Shown: positions 8,595-16,575 of the stretch, in pieces | Layout: the number at the start of each line of letters is the position of its first letter | Numbering within the stretch: position 1 is the stretch's first letter | NCBI RefSeq assembly: GCF_016908645.1 | Contig: NZ_JAFBEH010000004.1 | Location: 1 to 64,000, forward strand | From: Streptococcus loxodontisalivarius | GTDB lineage: Bacteria; Bacillota; Bacilli; Lactobacillales; Streptococcaceae | Length of the DNA stretch: 64,000 nucleotides | Direction: 5' to 3' | Notes under the pieces: model-generated | What the model saw: the letters and a program-made list of their open reading frames with translations, nothing else | The model's database searches: none | What the model was told of the DNA's origin: nothing | Position numbers and translations under genes: made by a program

Positions 8595-8955
8595 TCATAA
8601 AGTCGCTCAAAACCAAGCCCTCCTTGAGCAGCTAGATGCCTATGGTGTTTCCTATCAGGCACACGGTGTTGAAGAGATTGGTCAAGCAGAAGTGTTGTCA
8701 CTTTTTGAAGTGACAAGTGATTGTTTTGAAATATTAAGCCCATCCTATCTCACTTACAAACGCCGTGACACGCTAAGTCTGATGGCTTTGATTACCCTTG
8801 TAGCCCAACAGCCTTCAAAAAGTTTGCGTCTTCCCTTAATTGTCTATCGTAACCACGTTTATCCTGCTGTTAAGCCTGATGACCTACGAACCTTTATCCC
8901 AAGGTCTGTTAAGGTACATCTTTACTGGAAACAGCTTGGCTTGTCAAAAAGCTAG
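8575..8955 (+). CDS. Spx/ArsC-fold protein without the CxxC redox motif
   Basis: The 126-residue protein from ATG 8575 aligns by eye with Spx over its length: MLQIYLSHKVAQNQALLEQL at the position of the N-terminal beta-alpha unit, then KRRDTLSLMALITLVAQQPS and LRLPLIVYRNHVYPAVKPDD followed by LRTFIPRSVK, the Spx-like C-terminal half (Spx: LRRPI...EIRRFLPR). The two cysteines that give Spx its redox switch are absent. Spx binds the alpha subunit of RNA polymerase and redirects transcription. This copy may bind constitutively or act differently; that is inference. The longer frame from 8497 is not preferred because it lies within the upstream gene. Confidence 0.65.
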   Translation: MLQIYLSHKVAQNQALLEQLDAYGVSYQAHGVEEIGQAEVLSLFEVTSDCFEILSPSYLTYKRRDTLSLMALITLVAQQPSKSLRLPLIVYRNHVYPAVKPDDLRTFIPRSVKVHLYWKQLGLSKS

Positions 8956-8964
8956 GAGGAGAAT

Positions 8965-9201
8965 ATGGGAGAACGTTTTTGGGATAACTTAACCCTAATT
9001 TTGATTGAAAAAGAGATGACCTTGGTGGCCTTGTGCAGACGACTATTTCAAGGACAATATGTCTATCCTAGTGAGTTTAAGCGTCTTTACCAAACGGTTA
9101 GGCACTACAAGTCTGAAAAGCGAATCCCCCAGTCTCAGTGGGTGGAACAGATTGTCTGTATTCTAGACTTAGATTATGAAGATTTGTTTAGGAGATTGTG
9201 A
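8965..9201 (+). CDS. Small conserved ICE protein, possibly DNA-binding
   Basis: This 78-residue basic helical protein has the sequence ERFWDNLTLILIEKEMTLVA near its start and VEQIVCILDLDYEDLFRRL at its end. The layout resembles a small helix-turn-helix protein, in which a last helix of the form DYEDLF is common after XRE domains, but no clear recognition helix is seen. AGGAGGAGAAT precedes the ATG. Its stop overlaps the next start. Function is unknown. Confidence 0.55.
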   Translation: MGERFWDNLTLILIEKEMTLVALCRRLFQGQYVYPSEFKRLYQTVRHYKSEKRIPQSQWVEQIVCILDLDYEDLFRRL

Positions 9202-9791
9202 TGTTACGGCTTTTTCTTTTTTACCTCTTGCCTTTTCTAAATAACTATCTCTTACTGGCTTACCTTCAAGGAATGATTGGAAAAGAAATCCTAGTTACCT
9301 TGCAAGTTCTTTTTCTTTTGAATCTTGCTTGTGAAATCTATCGTTTTAGTAGGGGGAGAGACCTCTTTACGAGCTGTTGGAAGAAACGGTTGCTTTTCTT
9401 AGCTCTTGGACTATTAGCCATGTTCCTCTTGTCTTTAGTAATGACAGGCTTAACCAGTGGTACCAGTCATAATCAGTCAAATCTTCTTTTTCTTCAAGAT
9501 CTTATTCCTTGGTATGCTTTTCTCTTGTTTCTGATACTGGCGTCAACGATTGAAGAATGCCTCTATAGACAACTGATTTGGGAAAGACTTAACGGAAGGT
9601 GGGGAAGACTTCTTGTGACAAGTTTCTTCTTTGCTTTTGCGCATGAAGTGTCTCTCTCACTTTCTTTTTTACTCTATTTTGGTCTAGGTCTTATCCTTGG
9701 CTTTATGCGACAAGAAACTGACCTACTAGGAGCGATTAGCCTCCATATCACTTGGAACCTCCTTTTATATTTTCTTTTGTTACTGATGTGA
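9201..9791 (+). CDS. CPBP-family (CAAX/Abi) intramembrane protease
   Basis: The protein of about 196 residues has six to seven hydrophobic segments and the signature of CPBP glutamic-type proteases: EECLYR (EExxxR motif), FAFAHE and the last motif SLHITWN. In lactic bacteria such proteins often give self-immunity to bacteriocins or process membrane peptides. ATG 9201 overlaps the previous stop; an in-frame GTG at 9198 is also possible. AGGAG lies 6 bp upstream of the ATG. It closes the operon that starts at the methyltransferase. No bacteriocin gene is next to it, so its substrate is unknown. Confidence 0.75.
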   Translation: MLRLFLFYLLPFLNNYLLLAYLQGMIGKEILVTLQVLFLLNLACEIYRFSRGRDLFTSCWKKRLLFLALGLLAMFLLSLVMTGLTSGTSHNQSNLLFLQDLIPWYAFLLFLILASTIEECLYRQLIWERLNGRWGRLLVTSFFFAFAHEVSLSLSFLLYFGLGLILGFMRQETDLLGAISLHITWNLLLYFLLLLM

Positions 9792-10055
9792 TAAAAGTTT
9801 CAAGAAGTCTTTCGTAGAATAGGCTTATGTTCTTTGACAATTTCATCCCCTCCAGTTTTGATTAGCGTGCCTGTGTAAGGAGAAACTGAGAGTTAATTTC
9901 CCCTTGACAAAAGGGCAGCGGCACAAAACAGATGGGAGGACGTGTCTCAAAGAACGCATAGGAAACTGTGTCAAACGTCAGGTTTGGACTAACCCAAAGG
10001 AGTTTGTCGTTACCAGACTAAAACGATGCGAAAACAAAACAAAGGAGTCCTGCAT
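9792..10055 (+). ncRNA. Gene-free stretch with a probable structured leader RNA
   Basis: There is no coding frame in these 264 bases. GTTCTTTGA (9829-9837) is exactly complementary to TCAAAGAAC (9947-9955), which would close a 127-base domain containing smaller hairpins such as CCCTT/AAGGG around 9901-9915. Downstream lies ATAGGAAACTGTGTC (9958-9972), repeated with one change at 19680-19694 in another structured region of the ICE. The stretch directly precedes the type IV secretion operon, so it may be a regulatory leader; no known Rfam class is recognised. Confidence 0.4.
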
Positions 10056-10358
10056 ATGAAAACGGTACGCTTATGTGACCTCAAACGAATGGGCCAACAA
10101 GGAGGCTATACTATCAAACTAAAACGCCATTTTCCCATTCATCTGGGAATCGGAAAGTTAAAAAGAGACGGTATTGAATTTGAACGCCTAGTTTTCTTTG
10201 ATGGAAAGCCACGAAGGGTTACCATCAAGGAACCCTATTCTCATGAATTGCTTTATGCCATAGCTTCCATTAAGTGTCAAAAGGTAGAAGTAGCTTATCG
10301 AAGAAGTCAAGGCAACTTGCTTGTCCTAACAGGGAAAGGGTATCACCATGTCCTCTGA
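10056..10358 (+). CDS. Conserved ICE protein at the head of the transfer operon
   Basis: This 100-residue basic protein has MKTVRLCDLKRMGQQGGYTI at the start and repeated basic patches (KLKRHF, KLKRDG, RRSQGN). ATG 10056 is preferred because AAAGGAG lies about 10 bp upstream, while the frame opens at 10026 within the leader. It overlaps the following PcfB-like gene by 11 bases. Homologues at this place are common in Tn5252-like elements, but no activity is known to me. Confidence 0.6.
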   Translation: MKTVRLCDLKRMGQQGGYTIKLKRHFPIHLGIGKLKRDGIEFERLVFFDGKPRRVTIKEPYSHELLYAIASIKCQKVEVAYRRSQGNLLVLTGKGYHHVL

Positions 10359-10836
10359 ACAACAAGAACGCCTTGCTATCCAATACGCAGAAAGAGCGGC
10401 TCTCTTTACCCTTAGAAGTTTCATTAAATTACTAGAATGGTCAGTCAAATATGGTCTTGCTCAAGATAGTGCTTATAAAATCGGAGTTCAAAAACTTGAA
10501 GAGCTCTTACAGAGTCCTTATGCTATTGAACAGATCAATCTAAGTCAAGACCTGCAAGATAAACCCATTGATATAGAGAAACTACAAGAAGAACTCACAA
10601 AAGAAGGGTTCCCGATTGCAGTTGCTTGGCAAGGAGATAGCCTCTACTTTTACAGTAAGGATAAGTCTCTCTTGGATAAGCATCTGGAAGGTCTTTTGAA
10701 GCATTTTATGGAACAACCTGATAAGTTAAAAGAGCTGTCACTGGATAAGTCACTCGACCAAGAAATTCAAGAGGCTAAAGAGCAGGTTAAGGTCAAAGAC
10801 AATCTTTCTGTCAAAGAAAGGGAGATGGTGCTATGA
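10348..10836 (+). CDS. PcfB-like (DUF3801) conjugation protein
   Basis: The 162-residue protein is helical and acidic at the end. Its start (RLAIQYAERAALFTLRSFIK) and the FYSKDKSLLDKHLEGLLKHF segment resemble PcfB/DUF3801 proteins, which assist relaxosome processing beside the coupling protein. The gene lies immediately before the VirD4-type coupling gene and overlaps it by four bases. The family assignment is from sequence pattern and context. Confidence 0.65.
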   Translation: MSSEQQERLAIQYAERAALFTLRSFIKLLEWSVKYGLAQDSAYKIGVQKLEELLQSPYAIEQINLSQDLQDKPIDIEKLQEELTKEGFPIAVAWQGDSLYFYSKDKSLLDKHLEGLLKHFMEQPDKLKELSLDKSLDQEIQEAKEQVKVKDNLSVKEREMVL

Positions 10837-12716
10837 CAACACGAGCTAGAAAAATTGCTTTAGTAACCCTATTTGGCTTAGCTTTTGGCTATTTCTGCCA
10901 TCGTCTGACCCTGCTCTATGATGACTCTAGTGGCTTAGCCCTAGAGCGCCTAACAAAAGTCCTTGATGGCATAGCTCTAACCTTAGAAAAAGAGCCTATC
11001 AATGTGAACTTTACCAAGTGGTCATTCCTAGCTTTTTTCCTAGGTTTTCTTACCACTGTCTTAGGTTTTCTTTACCTCTCAACAGGTCAGAAGATTTATA
11101 GAGAAGGCGCTGAATATGGGTCAGCTCGATTTGGCAATCAAGCTGAGAAAAAAGCCTTTAAAAGTAAAGATGCTAGCCAAGATATTTTGTTAGCTCAAGG
11201 CATTGGCTTAACCCTAACGGAACCCAAACCTCCACAATATGACCGTAATAAGAACTTAGTTGTCATAGGAGGTTCTGGTTCAGGAAAGACCTTTAGGTAT
11301 GTGAAACCGAACCTGATTCAAATGAACTGTTCTAATATCGTGGTGGATCCCAAAGACCATCTAGCAGAGAAAACAGGAAAACTCTTCTTAGAGAATGGCT
11401 ATCAGGTAAAGGTTTTAGACCTTGTGAACATGACCAATTCAGATGGCTTCAATCCTTTTCGTTATGTGGAGACTGAGAATGATTTGAATCGCCTGCTAAC
11501 TGTTTATTTTAATAATACCAAAGGAAATGGTTCACGGAGCGATCCCTTTTGGGATGAGGCATCCATGACGCTTGTAAGGGCTATTGCCTCTTATTTGGTT
11601 GATTTCTACCAGCCACCTTTAACCAGAGCAGGGTTATTAGCGGATAGTCGCTTGACGAGAGAAGAGAGGGAGAAAAAAGAGAAGGCAAGACAAGATGAAA
11701 AGGACAGTCGGAGAAGACGAGGGCGTTACCCGTCATTCTCTGACATCTCTAAACTAATAAAACTCCTTTCTAAAGATGATCATGAGGATAAGAGTGTCCT
11801 TGACATCTTGTTTGAGAATTACCAAAAGACCTATGGTTCAGATAACTTTACCATGCGAAATTGGGCAGACTTTCAAAATTATAAAGATAAGACCTTGGAT
11901 TCGGTAATTGCCGTAACCACAGCCAAGTTTGCCCTCTTTAATATCCAATCTGTTATGGATTTGACAAAACGTGATAGTTTGGATATTCGCTCTTGGGGAC
12001 AAGAAAAAACAATGGTTTATTTGGTTCTACCAGACAATGATTCGACCTTTCGCTTTTTATCTGCCCTCTTTTTTTCAACGGTTCTTGCCACCTTGACAAG
12101 ACAGGCAGACCTTGACTATAAGGGAAAGTTACCCATTCATGTTCGTCTAACTATGGACGAATTTGCCAATATCGGTGAGATTCCAGACTTTGCGGAGGCG
12201 ACCTCAACCGTGCGCTCACGTAACATTAGCCTAGTGCCCATTCTTCAAAATATTGCCCAACTTCAAGGGCTTTATAAGGAAAAAGAGGCTTGGAAAACCA
12301 TTCTCGGTAACTGTGATAGTCTCTTGTATCTAGGTGGGAATGATGAAGAAACCTTCAAGTTCATGAGTGGACTTTTAGGCAAACAAACCATAGATGTCAG
12401 AAACACCAGTCGTTCCTTTGGACAAACAGGGTCTGGCTCGCTCTCCCATCAAAAAATTGCAAGGGACCTCATGACACCAGATGAAGTAGCGACCATGAAA
12501 CGAGATGAATGTCTTGTAAGGATTGCCAATATACCTGTTTTCAAGGCTAAGAAGTACCTCCCAACCAAACACAAGAATTGGTCACTTCTTGCAGATAAGG
12601 ATACAGATAGTCGGTGGTGGGATTACAAGATCGATCCTTTGGGTCAAGGAGAGCCTCCTTTTGAGGTGTCAGACTATCAGTGCCGTGATTTAACACAGGA
12701 TCCACGTTTTGTTTAA
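10833..12716 (+). CDS. VirD4/TraG-type conjugal coupling protein
   Basis: This 627-residue membrane ATPase links the relaxase-DNA complex to the secretion channel. Two hydrophobic segments lie in the first 75 residues (ALVTLFGLAFGYFCH; FLAFFLGFLTTVLGF). A Walker A motif GGSGSGKT is near residue 147, a Walker B-like LTMDEFANIG near 440, and NPFRYV after the first domain is typical of TraG. The long basic linker with RRRRGR in the middle may be a loop. Start and stop overlap or abut the neighbours, as expected for a transfer operon. Confidence 0.9.
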   Translation: MTTRARKIALVTLFGLAFGYFCHRLTLLYDDSSGLALERLTKVLDGIALTLEKEPINVNFTKWSFLAFFLGFLTTVLGFLYLSTGQKIYREGAEYGSARFGNQAEKKAFKSKDASQDILLAQGIGLTLTEPKPPQYDRNKNLVVIGGSGSGKTFRYVKPNLIQMNCSNIVVDPKDHLAEKTGKLFLENGYQVKVLDLVNMTNSDGFNPFRYVETENDLNRLLTVYFNNTKGNGSRSDPFWDEASMTLVRAIASYLVDFYQPPLTRAGLLADSRLTREEREKKEKARQDEKDSRRRRGRYPSFSDISKLIKLLSKDDHEDKSVLDILFENYQKTYGSDNFTMRNWADFQNYKDKTLDSVIAVTTAKFALFNIQSVMDLTKRDSLDIRSWGQEKTMVYLVLPDNDSTFRFLSALFFSTVLATLTRQADLDYKGKLPIHVRLTMDEFANIGEIPDFAEATSTVRSRNISLVPILQNIAQLQGLYKEKEAWKTILGNCDSLLYLGGNDEETFKFMSGLLGKQTIDVRNTSRSFGQTGSGSLSHQKIARDLMTPDEVATMKRDECLVRIANIPVFKAKKYLPTKHKNWSLLADKDTDSRWWDYKIDPLGQGEPPFEVSDYQCRDLTQDPRFV

Positions 12717-12742
12717 CAGTAATTAGAAATCGAGGACTTTTC

Positions 12743-12979
12743 ATGAAACTCACTTCATTTGTTTATGGCGTTGATGCCAGTTCAATGTTTTCTCAAGCCA
12801 TGTCTTTGCTTCAAAAAGGCATGATTGCAGTCGGAGCTTTTCTAGTGGTTATGGGAATCATCAACCTAGCGACCAATATCAAAGATGGTGGACCAGGTGT
12901 CCGTAATGCCATTATGGAAATTGTCGGTGGAGTAATGGTGGGTGCCGCAGGAGCTTTTATCACACAGATTACAATTTAG
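12743..12979 (+). CDS. Maff2-family small membrane protein of the T4SS
   Basis: The 78-residue protein has two hydrophobic helices (GMIAVGAFLVVMGIINLA and IVGGVMVGAAGAFITQI) joined by NIKDGGPGVRNA. This matches the Maff2/TrbC-like proteins encoded between coupling protein and TrbL in Tn1549- and Tn5252-type transfer operons. It may be the pilin-like VirB2 equivalent, but this has not been shown for the family as far as I know. It is followed after 18 bp by the TrbL-like gene. Confidence 0.75.
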   Translation: MKLTSFVYGVDASSMFSQAMSLLQKGMIAVGAFLVVMGIINLATNIKDGGPGVRNAIMEIVGGVMVGAAGAFITQITI

Positions 12980-12997
12980 AAAGGGGCGTGAGCGCAA

Positions 12998-13852
12998 ATG
13001 CTTTTCTCTTATGTCCCTTCATTTGTTTTTCTTGCGACCGAAAAAGTTTCAAGCGATAACCTTTTTGAAGGATTTTCACTTGATTTAAAGGCGACAAGTG
13101 ATTTGGTTAAGAGTTTGTCTGACTATAATCCGACGGTTTGGGCTTATATGTCAACTGTGACCAAAAGTGTCATGCAACCCTTGGGTGTCGCTATATTAGC
13201 TGTTATTTTGATACTGGAATTTTCTAAAATGGCTAAAAAGATTGCCAACTCTGGTGGGGCTATGACACTTGAAGCAATTGCGCCAATCATTGTCTCTTAT
13301 ATTATGGTTGCGGTTGCCATTACGAACACCAGTGTTATTGTTGAGGCTATCTTAGGCCTGTCATCTTATGCCATTGAGCAGATTGCGACCATTGTCAGTC
13401 AAGGAGGGACAAGCTATGATACCTTATCGGCTGTTAAAGGGTCTGGAATCGTAGGTAAGATGATTGTTGGTTTTGTAGCTATTCTCATTTGGTTGGTTCG
13501 CATGGTTAGTGCAGCTTTGGTCAATCTGTTAATTTCGATTCGCTTTATCCAACTTTATTTAATGATTCCTTTTGCCCCTCTAACCATTCCAACCTTTCTT
13601 AGCGATGATTGGCGAAGTGTTGGGATTGGTTATCTCAAAAATATCATGGTTTATGGACTACAAGGTATCTTGATATTCTTAATCATTTCCCTTGTCCCTC
13701 TCTTTGAATCGGCGGCTAAGATTGCCGTCTCAAATGGTTCAGGAACCATGAATGCCCTTGCAGTGATGTTCGGTGGTTTGGTTCAAGCCATCTTACTTAT
13801 CATTGCTCTTGTAGGGTCACAACGAACAGCACGAAGCATTCTTGGAATGTAA
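12998..13852 (+). CDS. VirB6/TrbL-like conjugal membrane protein
   Basis: This 284-residue protein has five or six hydrophobic segments (for example QPLGVAILAVILILEF, GKMIVGFVAILIWLV, MVYGLQGILIFLIISLVPL, GLVQAILLIIALVG). This is the layout of VirB6/TrbL proteins of the CD1112 subgroup that form the inner-membrane part of the transfer channel. AAAGGGGCG precedes the ATG. Position between Maff2 and PrgI genes supports the call. Confidence 0.8.
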   Translation: MLFSYVPSFVFLATEKVSSDNLFEGFSLDLKATSDLVKSLSDYNPTVWAYMSTVTKSVMQPLGVAILAVILILEFSKMAKKIANSGGAMTLEAIAPIIVSYIMVAVAITNTSVIVEAILGLSSYAIEQIATIVSQGGTSYDTLSAVKGSGIVGKMIVGFVAILIWLVRMVSAALVNLLISIRFIQLYLMIPFAPLTIPTFLSDDWRSVGIGYLKNIMVYGLQGILIFLIISLVPLFESAAKIAVSNGSGTMNALAVMFGGLVQAILLIIALVGSQRTARSILGM

Positions 13853-13873
13853 GTGCCTATTGAACTAAATTTG

Positions 13874-13908
13874 GAGAGATGGAGACCTTGTGTCCCCTCT
13901 CTCTTTTT
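13874..13908 (+). terminator. Intra-operon hairpin with T tract
   Basis: GAGAGA (13874-13879) pairs with TCTCTC (13898-13903) with further inner pairs, followed by TTTTT. It lies between the TrbL-like and PrgI genes, which continue in the same direction. It may reduce transcription of the downstream genes or act as an mRNA-stability element rather than as a full stop. Confidence 0.45.
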
Positions 13909-13923
13909 CATTAAGGAGAAGAA

Positions 13924-14274
13924 ATGAATACCCGTGTTTTTAAAGATATTTCAAAATACCAACATAGGGCTTGGTTAGGCTTTACCACAAGACAAGTCAT
14001 CTTTGTCTTACCTGCTATTGCCATCACCCTATTGATTCTTGGTTTAAACCTTGTCTACTGGCAGTTTGGCGATTGGTTTGTTTATGGTTTTGTCTTTTGC
14101 TTTACCATTCCCTTAATGTTATTTGGGGTCTATCGCCCTAACGACCTGCCTTTTGAAACCTATCTCAGCTACCGTCTTCATTTTGAATTGACAAAGCCCC
14201 TAAGAACCCTAACAGGAAAGGAAGAAAAAAATGACCTTCAGAAAAAAACGATTAACGAAATTGAAAGCCTCTAA
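13924..14274 (+). CDS. PrgI-family (VirB3-like) membrane protein
   Basis: This 116-residue protein has two close transmembrane segments (QVIFVLPAIAITLLILGL and GFVFCFTIPLMLFGVY) after the start FKDISKYQHRAWLGFTTRQ, characteristic of PrgI proteins of Gram-positive conjugation systems. It corresponds to VirB3. The following VirB4 gene starts within it, 44 bases before its end, which suggests coupled synthesis of VirB3 and VirB4 as in other systems. Confidence 0.85.
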   Translation: MNTRVFKDISKYQHRAWLGFTTRQVIFVLPAIAITLLILGLNLVYWQFGDWFVYGFVFCFTIPLMLFGVYRPNDLPFETYLSYRLHFELTKPLRTLTGKEEKNDLQKKTINEIESL

Positions 14275-16573
14275 GGAGGCACAAGCCCTTAGGCAAGAAC
14301 TCCTACCAAGTGCTGCCAATACCCTATCCTACCAAGCTATTTTTGAAAATGGCCTCATGCAGGTGGCACCAAACTATTTTTCTCAATCCTATCTCTTAGG
14401 AGATGTCAACTACCAGACAGTTGGTTTAGATGATAAAGGAGCCATGATTGAAACCTATTCTGATTTAATCAATTCCCTAGATGATCAAACAAACTTCCAA
14501 CTGACTATTTTTAATCAAAGGGTTAACCTAGATAAATTCAGACAAAGTGTCCTCTATGCGTCTCAAGAGGATGCCTATAATCCTTATCGTGAGGAACTAA
14601 ACCAAACCCTGAATCAGAATCTAGATGCCGGAGAGAATAATTTCTCAACACAGAAAATCATTACCTTTGGAAAGAGAGAACAATCTGCTAAATTAGGTTA
14701 TCGTGCCTTATCTCAAGTTGGGGAATTTTTCAAGAGTGGTTTTTCAGAAATAGATGCCTCTTTTGAGGCTTTAACAGGGCAAGACCGAGTCAATGGTCTT
14801 GCGGATATGCTTAGAGGAGAAAACCATTTACCCTTTACTTACAAGAGCTTAACCCTCTCAGGTCTTAGCACGAGACATTTCATTGCCCCTACTAGCCTTC
14901 AGTTTAAAAACAAGCATTACATCGAAATAGATGACCGTTACCTACAAATTCTCTATGTTCGTGATTATGGGATTGAATTAGGAGATAAATTTATCCGTGA
15001 CCTCATACAATCTGACTTAGAGTGTCTTTTAAGTCTCCATGCCAAAGGCTCTTCTAAGTCTGAAGCGATGAAGAAGTTACGCACCAAGAAAACCTTGATG
15101 GAATCACAAAAAATTGGGGAACAACAGAAAATGGCAAGAACTGGAATCTATTTGGATAAGGTTAGTCATGTGCTTGAGTCTAATATTGACGAGGCAGAAG
15201 AACTCCTCAAAACCATGACACAAACTGGAGATAAGCTCTTTGACACCGTCTTTATTATTGGCTTATTTACAGATAGCCTAGAAGAGCTTTCTGAGGCGGT
15301 TGGGACTGTCAAACAGATTGCAGGAGCCCATGATTTGAGTGTGGACGGTCTCCCTTACATGCAAGAGGCTGCCTTTAATAGCCTGTTGCCCCTTGGCTAT
15401 AATTTCCTTGACGGTCTCTCACGTAGCCTCTTAACAAGTAACATCGCTGTCAACTCCCCTTGGACTTCGGTTGACTTGCAAGATAGTGGTGGGAAGTATT
15501 ATGGTATCAATCAGATTTCATCAAATATTATTACCATTGACCGTCAGAAACTAAACACTCCGTCTGGACTCATCTTAGGAACATCAGGCTCTGGTAAAGG
15601 AATGGCAACCAAACATGAAATCATTACGACTAAGTTAAAAGAGGGAAATGAGGGGACAGAAATTATCATTGTTGACCCTGAAGCAGAGTATGGTGTGATT
15701 GGACAAGCTTTTGGCGGTGTTCAAATTGATATAGCCCCAGACTCGACAACCTATCTAAATGTTTTGGACCTCTCAGATGATACCCAAGATGAAGATCCTA
15801 TCAAAATGAAGTCAGAATTTTTATTGTCATGGTTAGGAAAACTCCTTGACCGTAAAATAGATGGTCGTGAAAAATCAATTATTGACCGTGTAACACGCTT
15901 AACCTATAAGCATTTCGAGACACCTTCACTTGAGGAATGGGTTTTTGTACTCTCTCAACAACCTGAAATAGAGGCAAAAGACCTAGCACTTGACATGGAG
16001 TTGTATGTGGAAGGTTCCCTGAACATCTTTGCCCATAAAACGACCGTCAAAGCAGAGAATAACTTCCTCATTTATAATGTCAAAAAACTTGGAGAGGAAT
16101 TAAAACCGATTGCTCTGATGGTTGTTTTTGACCAAATTTGGAATCGTGTGGTTAAGAATCAGAAACTAGGTAAGAAGACGTGGATTTATTTTGACGAAAT
16201 GCAGCTCCTTCTTTTAGACAAGTATGCGTCTGATTTCTTCTTTAAGCTTTGGAGTCGTGTTCGTAAGTATGGTGCTATTCCAACTGGAATTACCCAGAAT
16301 GTCGAAACCCTCTTGTTAGATGCCAATGGCAGACGCATTATTGCCAATAGTGAATTTATGATTTTGCTTAAACAGGCAAAAAATGACCGAGAAGAATTAG
16401 TTAGAATGCTTGGTCTCTCAAACGAGTTGGAAAAATACCTCGTCAATCCTGAAAAGGGTGCAGGCTTAATCAAGGCAGGGTCAACGGTTGTTCCCTTTAA
16501 GAATAAAATCCCAAGTCATACCCAACTCTTTGACATCATGAGTACAGATCCTGACAAGATGACAAGGAGTTAA
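14231..16573 (+). CDS. VirB4/TrbE-family conjugation ATPase
   Basis: This 780-residue cytoplasmic or membrane-associated ATPase powers channel assembly and transfer. The N-terminal half is the CagE/TrbE-VirB domain (AIFENGLMQVAPNYFSQSYL). Walker A GTSGSGKGMATK lies near residue 450 and Walker B IYFDEMQLLL near 655, followed by the ITQNVETLL segment typical of the family. Length is normal and no disruption is seen. Confidence 0.92.
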   Translation: MTFRKKRLTKLKASKEAQALRQELLPSAANTLSYQAIFENGLMQVAPNYFSQSYLLGDVNYQTVGLDDKGAMIETYSDLINSLDDQTNFQLTIFNQRVNLDKFRQSVLYASQEDAYNPYREELNQTLNQNLDAGENNFSTQKIITFGKREQSAKLGYRALSQVGEFFKSGFSEIDASFEALTGQDRVNGLADMLRGENHLPFTYKSLTLSGLSTRHFIAPTSLQFKNKHYIEIDDRYLQILYVRDYGIELGDKFIRDLIQSDLECLLSLHAKGSSKSEAMKKLRTKKTLMESQKIGEQQKMARTGIYLDKVSHVLESNIDEAEELLKTMTQTGDKLFDTVFIIGLFTDSLEELSEAVGTVKQIAGAHDLSVDGLPYMQEAAFNSLLPLGYNFLDGLSRSLLTSNIAVNSPWTSVDLQDSGGKYYGINQISSNIITIDRQKLNTPSGLILGTSGSGKGMATKHEIITTKLKEGNEGTEIIIVDPEAEYGVIGQAFGGVQIDIAPDSTTYLNVLDLSDDTQDEDPIKMKSEFLLSWLGKLLDRKIDGREKSIIDRVTRLTYKHFETPSLEEWVFVLSQQPEIEAKDLALDMELYVEGSLNIFAHKTTVKAENNFLIYNVKKLGEELKPIALMVVFDQIWNRVVKNQKLGKKTWIYFDEMQLLLLDKYASDFFFKLWSRVRKYGAIPTGITQNVETLLLDANGRRIIANSEFMILLKQAKNDREELVRMLGLSNELEKYLVNPEKGAGLIKAGSTVVPFKNKIPSHTQLFDIMSTDPDKMTRS

Positions 16574-16575
16574 GC

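Noticed and set aside
9201..9791. Immunity gene of the lantibiotic locus
   Set aside because: CAAX-type proteases can give bacteriocin immunity, but this one lies 35 kb from the locus in another operon, so I do not link them.
9792..10055. Group II intron or riboswitch of a known class
   Set aside because: No intron start consensus, domain V or reverse-transcriptase gene was found, and the stems match no riboswitch I know; left as an unclassified leader.
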